Positions 24,771 to 37,311 of a stretch of 64,000 nucleotides of DNA are shown here, one piece after another; the first letter of the stretch is position 1, and each line of letters opens with the position of its first letter. A model generated the notes under the pieces. It was not told the origin of the DNA, did not search any database, and saw only the letters and a program-made list of their open reading frames with translations. Source of the DNA: Casuarina equisetifolia (lineage: Eukaryota; Streptophyta; Magnoliopsida; Fagales; Casuarinaceae); assembly GCA_028551475.1 (NCBI GenBank), contig CM052359.1, positions 5,085,583 to 5,149,582 of the forward strand. The letters are read 5' to 3'. A program made the position numbers and the translations under genes.

Positions 24771-25549
24771 GGTGAGTTCATGGCATAACTATACTGCCAA
24801 CTCGAATGGCCGCTAAGGTGATGCTTTTAACTCAAAACGTCCGGTTTTTCTGAACTTTTGACGAGAACCGTGGGGTGGCGGAGATCGGATCCTACCAAAC
24901 AGCGCGTAGTTTCATCCCTTAATTTCTTTCTTTTTGACGCGGGACCATGTTTCAAGGGCACCTTTTTCTTGACTCTTCAGCATTTCACTTTTACAAGCAT
25001 ATAACCAAACACCTTTTTCTCTTTCTCTCTCTCGTCATCTTCGTTGCTTCTAGGAACTGGGTGGGAAAGTCGGTCAGAATCTTTCTGTTGTTTTTTGGTC
25101 TGATCAAGACTTTCAAGGTAATGAATTTGTATTTTCCGGGAAGTGCAACCAGGGGCTTTGATCGCATTTTAGCATCGGTTGATTTACTTTCTGTCAGCGA
25201 TCATTTCTTGCTTCGCCACGATAATATGTCTACTATCTCAACCTCCGCTTGCCGGCCTTATAGATTACTGGAGTGCTTAGATCAGTCAGAAAATGTTGAA
25301 AAACATTTCCTTTTAGTTTTTTTAATGGCTACGCTGGTTTAGCTAAAGGTGTAGAGACTGGTGGATCCTCCATTATATCATTATATCTTTCAACTGTTCA
25401 CATTTTCTTGGTGTTGGATCCTTAGCTATAGGTTCTGTAACTCTCTAGTTGCTAATTTAGCGTTAACTTTGTTCTGCAGGTGCTATAAAAACTGTGTTTA
25501 CCCCGAATAAAGTAGCTGCAAGTTGGATTAGTATCTCAGATTTGATACT

Positions 25550-28500
25550 ATGGCGGTTGAGAGTGGCCTGGGTGGCCAAAAAAATACAGACGAAATTTCC
25601 ACGTCAAAAGGGAATGCAGAAGCGGAGAAGATATCCAGCATTATTGATGAGCAAGAAGATCCGAAGGAAAGCAAAGGAGAGGGGAAAACTAATTCTGTTC
25701 CATTTCACAAACTGTTCTCATTCTCAGATTCATCAGATATTTTGCTCATGGTCCTTGGGACAATAGGTGCCGTTGGTAACGGGGTATGCATGCCTCTCAT
25801 GACTGTGCTCTTTGGAGACTTGATCAATGCTTTTGGGGACAACCAAAATAACAACAGGGTGGTCGAGGTAGTTTCCAAGGTAAGAAAAATCAGTAAAAGT
25901 TTCATTTTTAAGGTTGAACCTTCTTACAAAAGATGTCAGTTAAATCTTTTGATTTCTGATACCGGTTGGAGCTCGAACTGCAAATTAATCCATGCCAATG
26001 GATGTATTAGCAACACTGCAACTTGGAGTTGTGATATGATGATGTTACTAATTTGTTTCCTTGGAAACAGGTTGCCTTACAATTTGTCTACTTGGCATTG
26101 GGATCGGCCGTGGCAGCCTTCCTTCGTAAGTACATGTCATCGTTTTCACCATTTCAAAATTTTCACTTACTCTTTTCACAGAATCAGTTACTGAGTTGAG
26201 AAATTTATGTTTGTTGTCTGTCAGAGGTCGCATGTTGGATGGTCACGGGAGAGAGACAAGCCGCACGGATAAGGGGTTTGTATCTGAAGACTATATTGAG
26301 ACAAGATATTACATTTTTTGATAAGGAAACAAACACCGGAGAGGTTGTTGGGAGAATGTCTGGTGATACTGTTCTCATACAAGATGCAATGGGAGAGAAG
26401 GTACTCTGCTGCGACAATTCCATCTCAAACCATTATCCTAGACCTCAAAAATCTTCGTTCCCATGATCTGGAGTTTAACAAAGCTGTTTGTGCAGGTTGG
26501 AAAATTTCTGCAGCTGTTTGCAACATTTCTAGGAGGCTTTGTAATAGCATTTATAAAAGGGTGGCTTCTAACTCTTGTCATGCTATCCTCCATTCCTCTT
26601 CTTGTGGTATCTGGGGCAGTTATGTCCGTGATCATAACCAAGATGGCATCACTTGGACAAACTTCTTATGCAAAAGCAGCAAATGTAGTTGAACAGACAA
26701 TAGGCTCAATTAGAACGGTACGTCATGTTATCAGAGCAAAACACGTGCCTGCGATATTTTGATTTTTATGTTCCAATATAGTTTGTCAGTTTATTCGATA
26801 TATGACATCTTAAACTTGGTCTCTTTCTAGGTTGCATCATTCACAGGTGAGAGGCAAGCTATAAGCAATTACAACAAATTTCTTGTGAACGCTTACAAAT
26901 CCGGCGTTCGTGAAGGCTTGGCTTCAGGATTTGGCCTTGGCACGGTTATGTTAGTTGTGTTCTGCAGTTATTCTTTGGCAATATGGTTTGGTGCGAAGAT
27001 GATATTGGAAAAAGGATATAGTGGAGGTGATGTGCTGAATGTGATTGTTGCTGTGCTGACTGGTTCCATGTGAGCTACAACTCTGTCTTTAATTTCGCCA
27101 TTTGCAATTTTGTCTGCTGTTCTATCTGCTATCCTTATTGTTATATCATTTCAAAGAAAAGTTCGTACTGGTCTTGTTTCATCACAAGCAAGCAAGACAA
27201 GTCGATGTATCTGTAAGCGATTCAAAAATCATAGGTTTTTAATTTTTTATCTGTTTCTTGCTTTATGGTACTTCAGGTCTCTAGGCCAGGCATCACCCTG
27301 CATGAGTGCATTTGCCGCTGGTCAAGCTGCAGCATTCAAAATGTTTGAAACCATAGAGAGGAAGCCAGAGATAGATGCTTATGACACAAAGGGAAAGATA
27401 GTAGATGACATTCGCGGAGATATTGAGTTAAAGGATGTTTATTTCAGCTACCCGAGCAGACCTGATGAGAAAATATTCGACGGGTTCTCTCTTTATATCC
27501 CGAGTGGCACAACTACAGCTTTGGTTGGACAGAGTGGAAGTGGGAAGTCGACGGTGATTAGTCTGATAGAGAGATTCTATGATCCTCTGGCTGGTGAAGT
27601 TCTTATAGATGGCATTAACTTGAAAGAATACCAGCTTAAATGGATTAGAGAGAAAATTGGTCTTGTCAGCCAGGAACCTGCTTTATTTGCATCCAGCATT
27701 AAGGAGAACATTGCATATGGAAAGGATGGTGCGACATTCGAAGAGATAAGAGCAGCAGCTGAACTTGCAAATGCTGCCAAATTCATTGATAAATTGCCAC
27801 AGGTACAAAACGGTCTACATGCTTACACTTTTAAGACTAGGGTTCTTATTCATTATGGAAACAATTTGTCCATTAACTTTGAGGTTTTGGGTTTCATTAC
27901 AGGGACTAGATACCATGGTTGGTGAGCACGGAACACAGCTGTCTGGTGGACAGAAGCAAAGGATTGCCATTGCAAGGGCAATTCTTAAGGACCCACGAAT
28001 CTTACTTCTGGACGAAGCTACAAGTGCCCTTGATGCAGAATCTGAGAGGGTAGTGCAGGAAGCATTGGACAGGATTATGGTCAACCGCACAACTGTTGTT
28101 GTTGCACATCGTTTGAGCACAGTAAGGAATGCTGATATGATTGCTGTCATTCACAGAGGCAAGATTGTTGAAAAAGGTATCTAAAAGTGCAGTCATGCAT
28201 CCTCTTTTATCTCATTTACTTGTGCCATATCACAATTATTGTTGCTCCCCCGTTGTCAAAATGTTTCTTCTTAACATGCTATCTTGCTCAAACCATGTCA
28301 TATTTTCTAATACCTGAGCAACTTAATTTCCTGTAAGGATGTGGATGCTCTCATAATACCTATATTGCTAATTGTTGCTGTATGCTCCTACTTGTTCTTA
28401 AAAGAAATTCACAAACTATTATTAGGAGTCGTATAATTGAAAAACAATTTATTTGCTTACGCAATCATGCATAGTGTTGTACGCATTAAGGTTGTATTTT

Positions 28501-31340
28501 GACATTTCTGCACTCGTTGCAACTTCCATGATTAGTTTTTAAATCTTAAACTAGTCTCGGAGACAATAGGATTCTAGATTTCGCACCTTCAAGGAGGCAG
28601 GTTGACTTATGGTCTGAATAATGTCTTTCTAAATGATCAGGCTCACACGCAGAACTACTCAGGGATCCTAATGGAGCTTACTCTCAACTTATACGTTTGC
28701 AAGAAGTAAACAAAGAATCAGAACAAGCTCTAGATGGTCAAAACAAACTGGAAATTACAGTTGAAACTGCTCGACAATCAAGTCAAAGAATGTCAATCCC
28801 ACGATCTATAAGCCGAGGATCATCTGGGCTAGGAAATAGTAATCGCCACTCATTCTCTGTGTCATTTGGATTGCCTACTGGAGTTAACGGACCAGACATT
28901 GCATGGAAAGAAGAAGACACTCATCCACTACCTGCAGAACAATCGCCAAAGGTGTCACTCCGACGCCTTGCCTACCTCAACAAGCCTGAGATTCCAGTGC
29001 TAATAATTGGATCTGCAGCTGCAATCATCAACGGCGTAATATTTCCAATTTTTGGTTTATTACTTTCTAGTGTTATAAAGATGTTTTTTGAACCGCCAAA
29101 TGAACTGAAAAAGGATTCGAGGTTTTGGGCAATAATTTTTATTATCCTTGGTTTGGCATCATTGCTGGCGATTCCAGCAAAGTCATACTTCTTTGCTGTA
29201 GCTGGGTGTAAATTAATCCAACGAATTAGAACCATGTGCTTTGAGAAGGTGGTTCACATGGAAGTTGGTTGGTTCGATGAGCCTGAACACTCAAGTGGTG
29301 CAATCGGTGCAAGGCTCTCAGCAGATGCAGCATCAGTTCGTGCCTTAGTTGGGGATGCACTTGGCCAGCTGGTGGAAAATGCTGCCTCAGCCATTGCTGG
29401 CTTGGTCATTGCTTTTACTGCTAGCTGGCAGCTGGCTCTTATTGTCCTTGTATTGCTTCCTCTGATTGGGGTTAATGGATTTCTTCAAGTGAAGTTCATG
29501 AAAGGATTTAGCGAAGATGCAAAGGTATGCACTAACACCAATGCCTCTGCTATTCATCATTACAACTTGCTACACTCAAAGCCTTTTCAGCATAAAATGA
29601 GAAAGGATGGAAATTTTGTCTTAAGATTTTCAGAGAAGTATTGAAAATCCCTCAATATTATTGGTTCAGCATTTTCAGGCAATTTGAAAAGTAGTTCGTC
29701 ACTTTACCTGAGGTTAATGCTGTTGTAAAATTCTTATCTAGCAGTTGATTTATTGTTTTAGTTACTTATCCATTATGGTGTGAATTTGAATGATTACAGA
29801 TGAAGTATGAGGAAGCCAGTCAAGTTGCTAATGATGCAGTGGGAAGTATTAGAACAGTTGCTTCTTTCTGCGCTGAAGACAAGGTGATGCAATTATACCG
29901 AAATAAGTGTGAAGGTCCAATGAAGACTGGGATGAGACAAGGAGTGGTCAGCGGAGTAGGATTTGGGCTATCTTTCTTCTTATTGTTTTCTGTGTATGCA
30001 ACCTGTTTCTATGCTGGCGCTCGACTTGTTGAGGTGGTAAAGCAACATTCTCAGATGTTTTCCGGGTATATTTCTTTCCCACATGCATCAAAGATTATCA
30101 CAAGATATTTTACAACTTCATATTGGTGAAATACATCACTACAAAATGTTCTCTTAGTAACAAGTGTGTATGTTCTACAGGTTTTCTTTGCCTTAACCAT
30201 GGCAGCCCTTGGAATTTCTCAATCAAGCTCATTTGCTCCCGATTCTAGCAAAGCCAAGGGTGCGACTGCGTCAATCTTTGGCATAATGGACAGGGAGTCA
30301 AAGATAGACCCAAGTGATGAGTCCGGCATGAAATTAGATGATGTAAAGGGTGAAATTGAGCTTCGTCATGTGAGCTTTAAGTACCCGTCAAGGCCAGATA
30401 TTCAGATCTTACGGGACCTCAGCTTGACCATTCATTCTGGCAAGGTGAAGTTTGGTGATATAATTGTCATAATTATGTCATGTAACATTTCATTATAAAC
30501 TTACTGATAATGTCCTAATCTTATGGGTCATAATATCTTTTATCAGACTGTTGCCCTAGTTGGAGAAAGCGGTTGTGGCAAGTCTACAGTGATCTCTCTG
30601 TTGCAAAGATTTTATGATCCTGATTCAGGTCATATTACGCTAGACAAAATTGAAATTCAAAAGTTCCAACTTAAGTGGCTGAGGCAGCAAATGGGACTTG
30701 TGAGCCAAGAACCAATGCTATTTAATGACACCATCCGAGCCAACATTGCATATGGAAAGGAAGGAATTGCAACAGAGGCAGAAATCATAGCTGCATCAGA
30801 GTTGGCCAATGCCCACAGGTTTATTAGTAGCTTACAGCAGGTAAGACCATTACAAAATTTTTAGTCTGACTTATTTTTCTTACTATAAGTGTAACCATCT
30901 CCTTTTATTAAGGCAACTTTTACAATGAAATGAATTGTCTAATGTGCATTAATCATGTTGTCTTGTGACAATGCAAAATGCAGGGCTATGATACAGTGGT
31001 AGGAGAGCGAGGAGTCCAACTTTCAGGCGGGCAAAAGCAACGTGTTGCTATAGCACGAGCAATAATCAAAAGTCCAAAGATATTACTATTAGATGAGGCT
31101 ACCAGTGCCCTGGATGCTGAGTCTGAGAAAGTGGTTCAAGATGCATTAGACAAGGTCATGGTTAATCGGACTACAGTTGTTGTGGCTCATCGATTATCCA
31201 CTATCAAGAACGCAGATCTAATCGCGGTGGTTAAAAATGGAGTAATTGTGGAGAAGGGAAAGCACGAAACTTTGATCAATGTCAAAGATGGATTTTATGC
31301 CTCACTAGTGGCACTGCACTCGAGTGCTTCAAATGCTTAA
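25550..31340 (+). CDS. ABCB4/11/21-like: Full-size ABCB transporter, 12 exons, one-base lesion in exon 9
   Basis: Exons: 25550-25879, 26071-26125, 26225-26400, 26496-26717, 26831-27069, 27277-27802, 27903-28176, 28641-29524, 29800-30065, 30181-30444, 30547-30840, 30984-31340. The plan is TMD1-NBD1-linker-TMD2-NBD2. NBD1 has GQSGSGKST near 425 and LSGGQ near 529. NBD2 has [14 protein letters not shown] and [11 protein letters not shown]. The linker has RSISRGSS. Exon 9 is 266 bases where the intact paralogues have 267, and the missing base lies after GTTGAG near 30034. Read straight through, the frame shifts and stops at once in exon 10, losing NBD2. A GT at 30034 (GAG/GTGGTA) could act as a donor, shortening the exon to 234 bases and restoring frame with loss of 11 residues before TM12. 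A sequencing error is also possible. Everything else is open and family-like. Intron 7 is about 290 bases longer than in the gene at 11651. Confidence 0.85.
28254..28504. mobile_element. Possible small inverted-repeat insertion in intron 7
   Basis: Intron 7 of this gene is longer than in the paralogue at 11651. The extra block starts TGTCAAAAT and ends ATTTTGACA, a perfect 9-base terminal inverted repeat. I see no convincing target duplication, so a MITE-like origin is only a suggestion. Confidence 0.25.
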
Positions 31341-31529
31341 GCTTCTTTTTCCAATCCATAATGCATTTCATTCACATAGTTTTGCTATTTTAAAGGGTCA
31401 AACCTTGTAATAAGTGTTTTGTATTGTATTTGTGGAAGCTGATGGTTAACAACTATCAACATCCAAACATAGTACTTAGAAATTTTAGTGAAGAAAGGAT
31501 GTTAATGAATTAATTATATTATTTAGAAA

Positions 31530-31970
31530 TGAAATTTGGAAGAAGTACATGATCTAAAGAATTTGAGACATAGGAAGGATTGTCGAAATCCAAGTACTTG
31601 CTGAAAAACAAGAACAAAGAGGGATTGTGACTAGAAACATTTCTATCTAATTTACCAATAATCCCTATTAATTTGCAATGTCTACAATGACCAATCTTTA
31701 TAGAATTACACAAAGAATCAAAAATCAAATCAAATCAAATCAAATCAAATTAAATCATTTACAAACAAATTTGATACAAGTTGAGAACATTTTCTCAATT
31801 GATAGTGGCTAAGGTTCGTAGAAAAGGCAAACATGAGTTAGGTTTGCACTCCAGACACAATTTTGAATCTTTGGTTACAATTAAGTTGTGTGGTCAAGCC
31901 ACTAAGGCAGTTGTGGTAGTCACATGGATGATAGTTTCAACTAGGCATGTGGAACCACTTTTCTTTAACA
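31530..31970 (-). repeat. Left LTR of the second copia element
   Basis: It aligns with 35617-36039, for example at ATGACCAATCTTTATAGAAT and CAAATTTGATACAAGTT. It contains an expanded CAAAT pentamer tract at about 31724-31751 that the other LTR lacks. Confidence 0.7.
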
Positions 31971-34900
31971 TGCCCTTACAAGCTAAAAGGGCATAATGGA
32001 CCTTTAACTTGGAGCAAAAAGTATGGAAACATGATAAGAGACCCTTGACAAAGTGATAAACTAGAGATAGAGTTAACCACAGGCCAAGTGTTCCTAGATG
32101 AAATGCAAGATTGTAAGCATGGAACATTATGTTAGTAAAGAGATAAAGAATGACTAGGTTGTCCCACCGAAGGGTTTGTGGTTGTGGCAGGAGAGTGTGG
32201 AGGCCTCAGAATAAATATTCAATCAATATAAGTTTAGTAATGCTATTAGCCAATAATTTGTATTCAAGTTTGATGTTGGAGTGAATAATGGTATCTTGTT
32301 TCCATGAGCTTTAGGAGATAAGGTTATTGCTAAGAAAAATATAAAAACCACTAATAAAGTGACAATCATTATAATCACTAGCCTAACTATCATCAAGAAA
32401 AGCATGAAGTAATGTGGATAGACTATGAATGAGTAAAAGACCAAGGCATAAGACATTAGTCAAGTAGTGAAGGATGCACTTCACAGCTTACCAATAGTTA
32501 ATCATGAAGTGGTAAATGAACTAACAAGCAGTGTTGATAACACATGCAATGTTTAGCCAAGTAAGGGTGAGATATTGGAGAGCCCTAACAATACTACAAT
32601 AAAGACTAGGATTTGCCAATAGTTTAGCACTCCAAAGAGATAATGGCTTATTAGTGTTGAAAAGAGTAGAACTACTAGGTGTTAGTTGTACCTTAACACT
32701 GAAAGAGTAATGAATAAAGCTAAGATCTTTGATGACAATTCATACTAAAGTACTAAAAGTAGTTTAGAGATTGGAGTCTAAAAGAACCAATGAGAATTAT
32801 ATCATCCATATAAATAAGAAAAATAATACTTTATAAGAGAATATAAAGTGTAAACAATAAGGTGTTAAAGGCAGGAGATAATAAAGTCAAGCAAAGTCAA
32901 AGCAAAATTGAGGCATTGGTACTAGGATTGAAAGGCATGCTTCATGCCATAGAGAGTGCAATATAGATAACACATATAAGAATGCCAATCAAGATCCACA
33001 TAACCTGGAGGTTGTTCCATATAAATGACTTCAAAGAGATACCCATGGAGAAAAGCATTGGAGACATCAAGTTGACAAATGGATTAGCTAAAGGAGTAAA
33101 GGAGAAAAATAATAGTATGAATAGTCACTAGTTTGGCCATGGGACTAAACATATTGATAAAGTCAATGCCTTCTTGCTAATGAAATCCATTTGCCATAAG
33201 GAAAGCTTTGTAATGTTCAAAAGAGCTATTGGCAAAAAGCTTGACTTTAACAGTCCATTTACATCGAATAAGGCAAACACTAGTAGGTAACAAAACTAGG
33301 GCCTAAGTATCATTATGGATAAAAGTAATGTACTTGATAACCATAGTCTCCCACCAATGGAGATCACATTTGGCTTAGGTAAAGCAAGTTAGTTTAGGAT
33401 ATGGAAAAGCTTGGGTGGTGAAAGCAAAAGTATGTTGCTAGGTCCAAGTGTGGCACTAAATGGTGCCATCATGATGGCAAATAAGTAGGTAAATTAAGGG
33501 AGTCAATAAGGTTGGGGAAGAGGTGATGTTGGAGGAAAACAATGAGACTCTAAGGGAAGGGGGTTGAAGGAAGGCAAAGGCAAGGAAAGGAGTAAGGTTA
33601 GAGTGGAGGTAGGCGAGACAGAGATGGAGTGGGTATAAGGACAAGGTTAAAGGCCAAAAGGGAAGGGAAGAGAAGGGAAGGTAATGGAACGGTAGGGGAA
33701 AACTTCTTCATCAAAGATAGGATTGATAATAGTGAAGAAGCACTAAGACTTGAGACAATAGCTATAATACATGTGGTAGCCTAGGAGATAGCTTAAAAAG
33801 ATACAAGTGAAAAAGCAAGAAGCAAGTTTGTAAGGAGTATAAGGTCAAAAGTAAGAAAAGACAACACACTCAACACAAGTAAATGCATGATAGGTTATGG
33901 TTGGTGAAAAAGAACTTCCCATGGGAAAAAGGTTACCATTGACAAAAATAGATAGCCAATAAATCAAGTATACAATTGTTTCAAAGAAAAAGTCCTAAAA
34001 GTGGGTGGAGATTACAACTTAGGTTAAAAAAGCCAAACTAGTTTCCATAATGTGGTAGTGCTTTCATTCTATAACCTCATTTTGAAATAGAAAATAGGGG
34101 CACCATTGCATTTAATTGATTACAACCTACACTTGAGTTAATTTTTGACAAATTTTTAAAAAGTAATAAAGATATCCAAAAATAATGAGTGGAAAGAGAA
34201 AGCACATAACCAAGAAAGACAAGAAAAATTATCAATAAAACAAATATAAAATTTATTTTCAATCATAAACATAACAAAAAGGGACCCTATACATTAAAAT
34301 GAACTAACTAGAATAGGCTCAATGACCTAAATCAAGTGAAATGGTGAGGTTGGCAATAATTCTTACTTAAAGCATATGTTATACATAGAAGACACATAAA
34401 GATTGAGACATTAATATTGGAAGATTTTATCAAATGGACCGACACATTAGAGGAAGGTGTTTTAGGGCATTGGTATGAACAATGGTAAGTGCATAAGGCA
34501 GTGAAGTAGTGCTACAAGAAGAGACTTAATAAAGCCCATGATCAAAGGTGCCATGGAAGATGATCTACCTTGTGTGACAAGAGATAGCCCAAAGTGATGC
34601 ATCAAAAGTAAAAAGGAACAATTATTATCAAAGAAAAATTTAGAGATGGACAATAAATTTTTAATAATGGATTGAACAATTAAGATATTGACAACCAAAA
34701 TGAAGGATTATGAAGAATGAGTGCTTTGAAGATAAACCCCATTATACATAATAAGTTATTAGGAAACAATATAGGAAATGGCATTAGAGGGGACCACATA
34801 GGAGTCAGTAATGTGATGAAAAGCACTAAAGGCCAAGTCTAAGAAGGATGAGAGTGGTGGAGGTGGGTTGCACGAGGCCAATGTGGTAGCCAAATGGGTA

Positions 34901-35616
34901 TAATAGGCTTAAAGGTAGTAAGGTGGGGGAACATAACCAAATAGGTCATTCTGGGATTGCACAGCAGATACAAAGGTTGCGAGTCCACTAAACTTGTTGC
35001 CAAGTTCATGAAAACCTATACTTAGTAAACCAATTTGGTCATTTTCTCACTAATTGCACTTAGTTGGTCAAGGATTGACTTGTTGTCACTTAGGCATTCA
35101 GTCATAAAGCAAGTGCCATAAGTGATAGTATATAGCTTTATGCAAAGGGCGGATGTGTAAGCGATTAACTATGTTATGGAGGTCCATTTCAAGTATGCCA
35201 AGCCTTTGTCTAAGGTTTCAAATCTATAAGTTAATTGACAATAACATCCATGGATGTGACCATTAGCCAATTGAGCATCATCTGGTCTTGAATGAGCTAG
35301 GTAATGTAGTTGGAATTAAAGATAACAAGTGCCATTCGATTTCATCAAAGTTTGGCGTGGGGCTTTCTTCACTCTTCTAGAATCAAGAGGAAACAAGGAA
35401 GGCAATTAACTAGGTCTTCCAAAAACCATGTAACTGGACCCATTGAATCAATCAAGGGAGATTTGAGATGGAATGAGGGGAGTGTAGGTGGTAGCTAAAA
35501 AGGGAGAGAAATTGCAGTTGAAAACATATGAGGAAGCCATTGGTGAAAGGAAAAAGGAGAAATTGGATAAAATCATATTCCAATAGATTGACATGGGCCC
35601 TAGGCTACGAATAGCA

Positions 35617-36039
35617 TGAAAGAAATAGATAATCTAAAGAATTTGAAACACAAGAGTGATTGTTAGAATCTAAACACTCATTGGAAAAACAATAACAAAG
35701 AGGGATTATAGCAAAAAAAAATCTATCTAATTTATTGATAATTCCTATTAATTTATAACATATACAATGACCAATCTTTATAGAATTACACAAAGAATCA
35801 AGAAGGAATGAAAATTAAATCATTTACAAATGAATTTGATACAAGTTAAGAATGATTTTCTAGGCTATCAATAGCTAGGATTCGCAAAAAAGGTGAATGT
35901 GGGTTGGGTCACTCTTAGGTCACACATGAGTTAACTTTGGATCTTGGGTTGCAATTAGGTTGTGTAGTTGAGCCACTAGGATTGACATGGTAAGTGATAA
36001 TAACTTGGATTGGACAGGTCAAACCACTCCTTTTAAATA
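35617..36039 (-). repeat. Right LTR of the second copia element
   Basis: Partner of 31530-31970. The primer-binding-like sequence at about 35598-35616 lies directly outside its left end, making this the 5' LTR of a minus-strand element. Confidence 0.7.
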
Positions 36040-36820
36040 AATTTCAAAAGAATCTTTTGATATGAAGGTTCATATCCGAAACTATTGTATAATTATTAAG
36101 CATGCTGGAGTTATCAATCTTACAATGCAGTGAAATAGGTTCTTCATTCCATATCTTGTTTTAACTATAGGAACCAATTGCAAAGAAAGAAAACTAGTTA
36201 GGTTTCCATTAAGAAAAGCATCACCTTTTGGATAATTAATTAGGATTGTCTTGAAAAAAGTATGGTACCTAATGATCTTTGTCATTATAATATTTTAATA
36301 TCTTATAAATGCATACAAAAGTAAAATAAAACCAACTAGAAGAAATAGAAATCAAATTAATCACAAAAATATATAATGATCTAGAAACTTGTTTATTTAA
36401 GGAGTCCCAAGAAACATATAAAAACAAAGATGAAATTGACTCTATGCTTCACCTACAATTTTTCTTAATTGTAAAAGTTTGGTCACAATTTTCTTCATTT
36501 GCTTCAGACAAGGTAGCAGCAACCTACCTACTTTGTTTTGACTGAGAGATAAAAAAGTAGAATCCCAAGCAGGTTTGCAAAAATAAATAAATAAATACAT
36601 ATATCTTTTAAGTGTTCTAATCACAACTAAAAATAATCCTTTTAAAAAGAACTTAATACATTCTTGTTTTAGAGGAATTATAAGGTGGCAACAATGAAAC
36701 CTCTTGCATCTTTAACTATAAAGATATAACTAGGCCAAAAATGTGAGACCAAGTAGACTAAAAGGTTTGGTGGGTTACAACTTGATTTGATTATTTTGTT
36801 CTAGAGTAGTCACAAAACAA
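36040..36820. other. Intergenic, nothing recognised
   Basis: AT-rich sequence after the copia element. No gene or repeat that I can support. Confidence 0.4.
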
Positions 36821-37311
36821 TCTACTTGTAGGATGATGAGTTTTCTTACACCAATCTAATTGCTTCAATTTAGAAGATCAAAATAAAAGTCTTAAAATTT
36901 TTGTTAGTTTAAATCTAACATGCAAGGTTTCCCATTACATCTATCAAATTATTGCATTTTTGAAAAACAAAAATTATTTACTCCAATGAGTAGTAAATTT
37001 TCATAAGGATGACATTAAAAAATAATAGATGTGACTTTCCATTAGACATAGGCCTTTTAACATCTACTTGTTAGAATGATGAGTCTTCTTACACCAATCC
37101 AATCGCTTCAATTTAGAAGATCAAAATAGAAGTCTTAAAACTTTTGTTAGTTTAAATCTAGCATGCAAGCTTTCTCATTGCAGTTGTCAAGTTATTGCAT
37201 TTTATTTTATTGTTAAAGAAAATTGTTTACTCCAATGAGTAGGAAATTTTCATGAGGATGACATTAAAAAATAAGAGATGTGATTTTCCATTAGACTTAG
37301 GCCTTTTAACA
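36821..37311. repeat. Tandem duplication of a ~242-bp unit
   Basis: Unit 1 (36821-37062) and unit 2 (37063-37311) share TCTACTTGT, CTTCAATTTAGAAGATCAAA, TTACTCCAATGAGTAG and CATTAGAC.TAGGCCTTTTAAC. A further partial match to the unit's end (CATTAGACTTAGGC) occurs near 37567. The unit is AT-rich and non-coding. Confidence 0.85.

Larger units (their letters stand above)
22441..25479 (+). promoter_or_regulatory. 5' flank and leader region of the ABCB gene at 25550
   Basis: There is no protein gene I can support. 22441-23600 is AT-rich with a TA microsatellite. 23640-25000 is GC-richer, with a C-run near 23760 and a T-run plus ATT repeats near 24730-24770. A possible leader exon ends CTTTCAAG/GTAATG at 25117/25118 and joins the acceptor TTCTGCAG at 25479. 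The stretch 25220-25479 matches the leader intron of the gene at 11651, which supports a conserved 5' UTR intron. The exact transcription start is not visible. Confidence 0.5.
31530..36039 (-). mobile_element. Second Ty1/copia LTR retrotransposon, old and broken
   Basis: Direct repeats at about 31530-31970 and 35617-36039 bound an AT-rich interior. Just inside the right LTR, the minus strand reads TGCTATTCGTAGCCTAGGG, close to the TGGTATCAGAGCCTAGG primer-binding region common in plant copia elements. A reverse-transcriptase core, IYMDDIILIG, is readable on the minus strand near 32795-32825. The 33300-33400 stretch resembles the corresponding part of another copia fragment at 52890-52990. The interior has many breaks and the LTRs are well diverged, so the insertion is old. 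I found no clear target-site duplication. Confidence 0.75.

Noticed and set aside
31530-36039. CRISPR-like or satellite reading of the repeated blocks
   Set aside because: The repeats are two LTRs with copia pol sequence between them, not regularly spaced short repeats.
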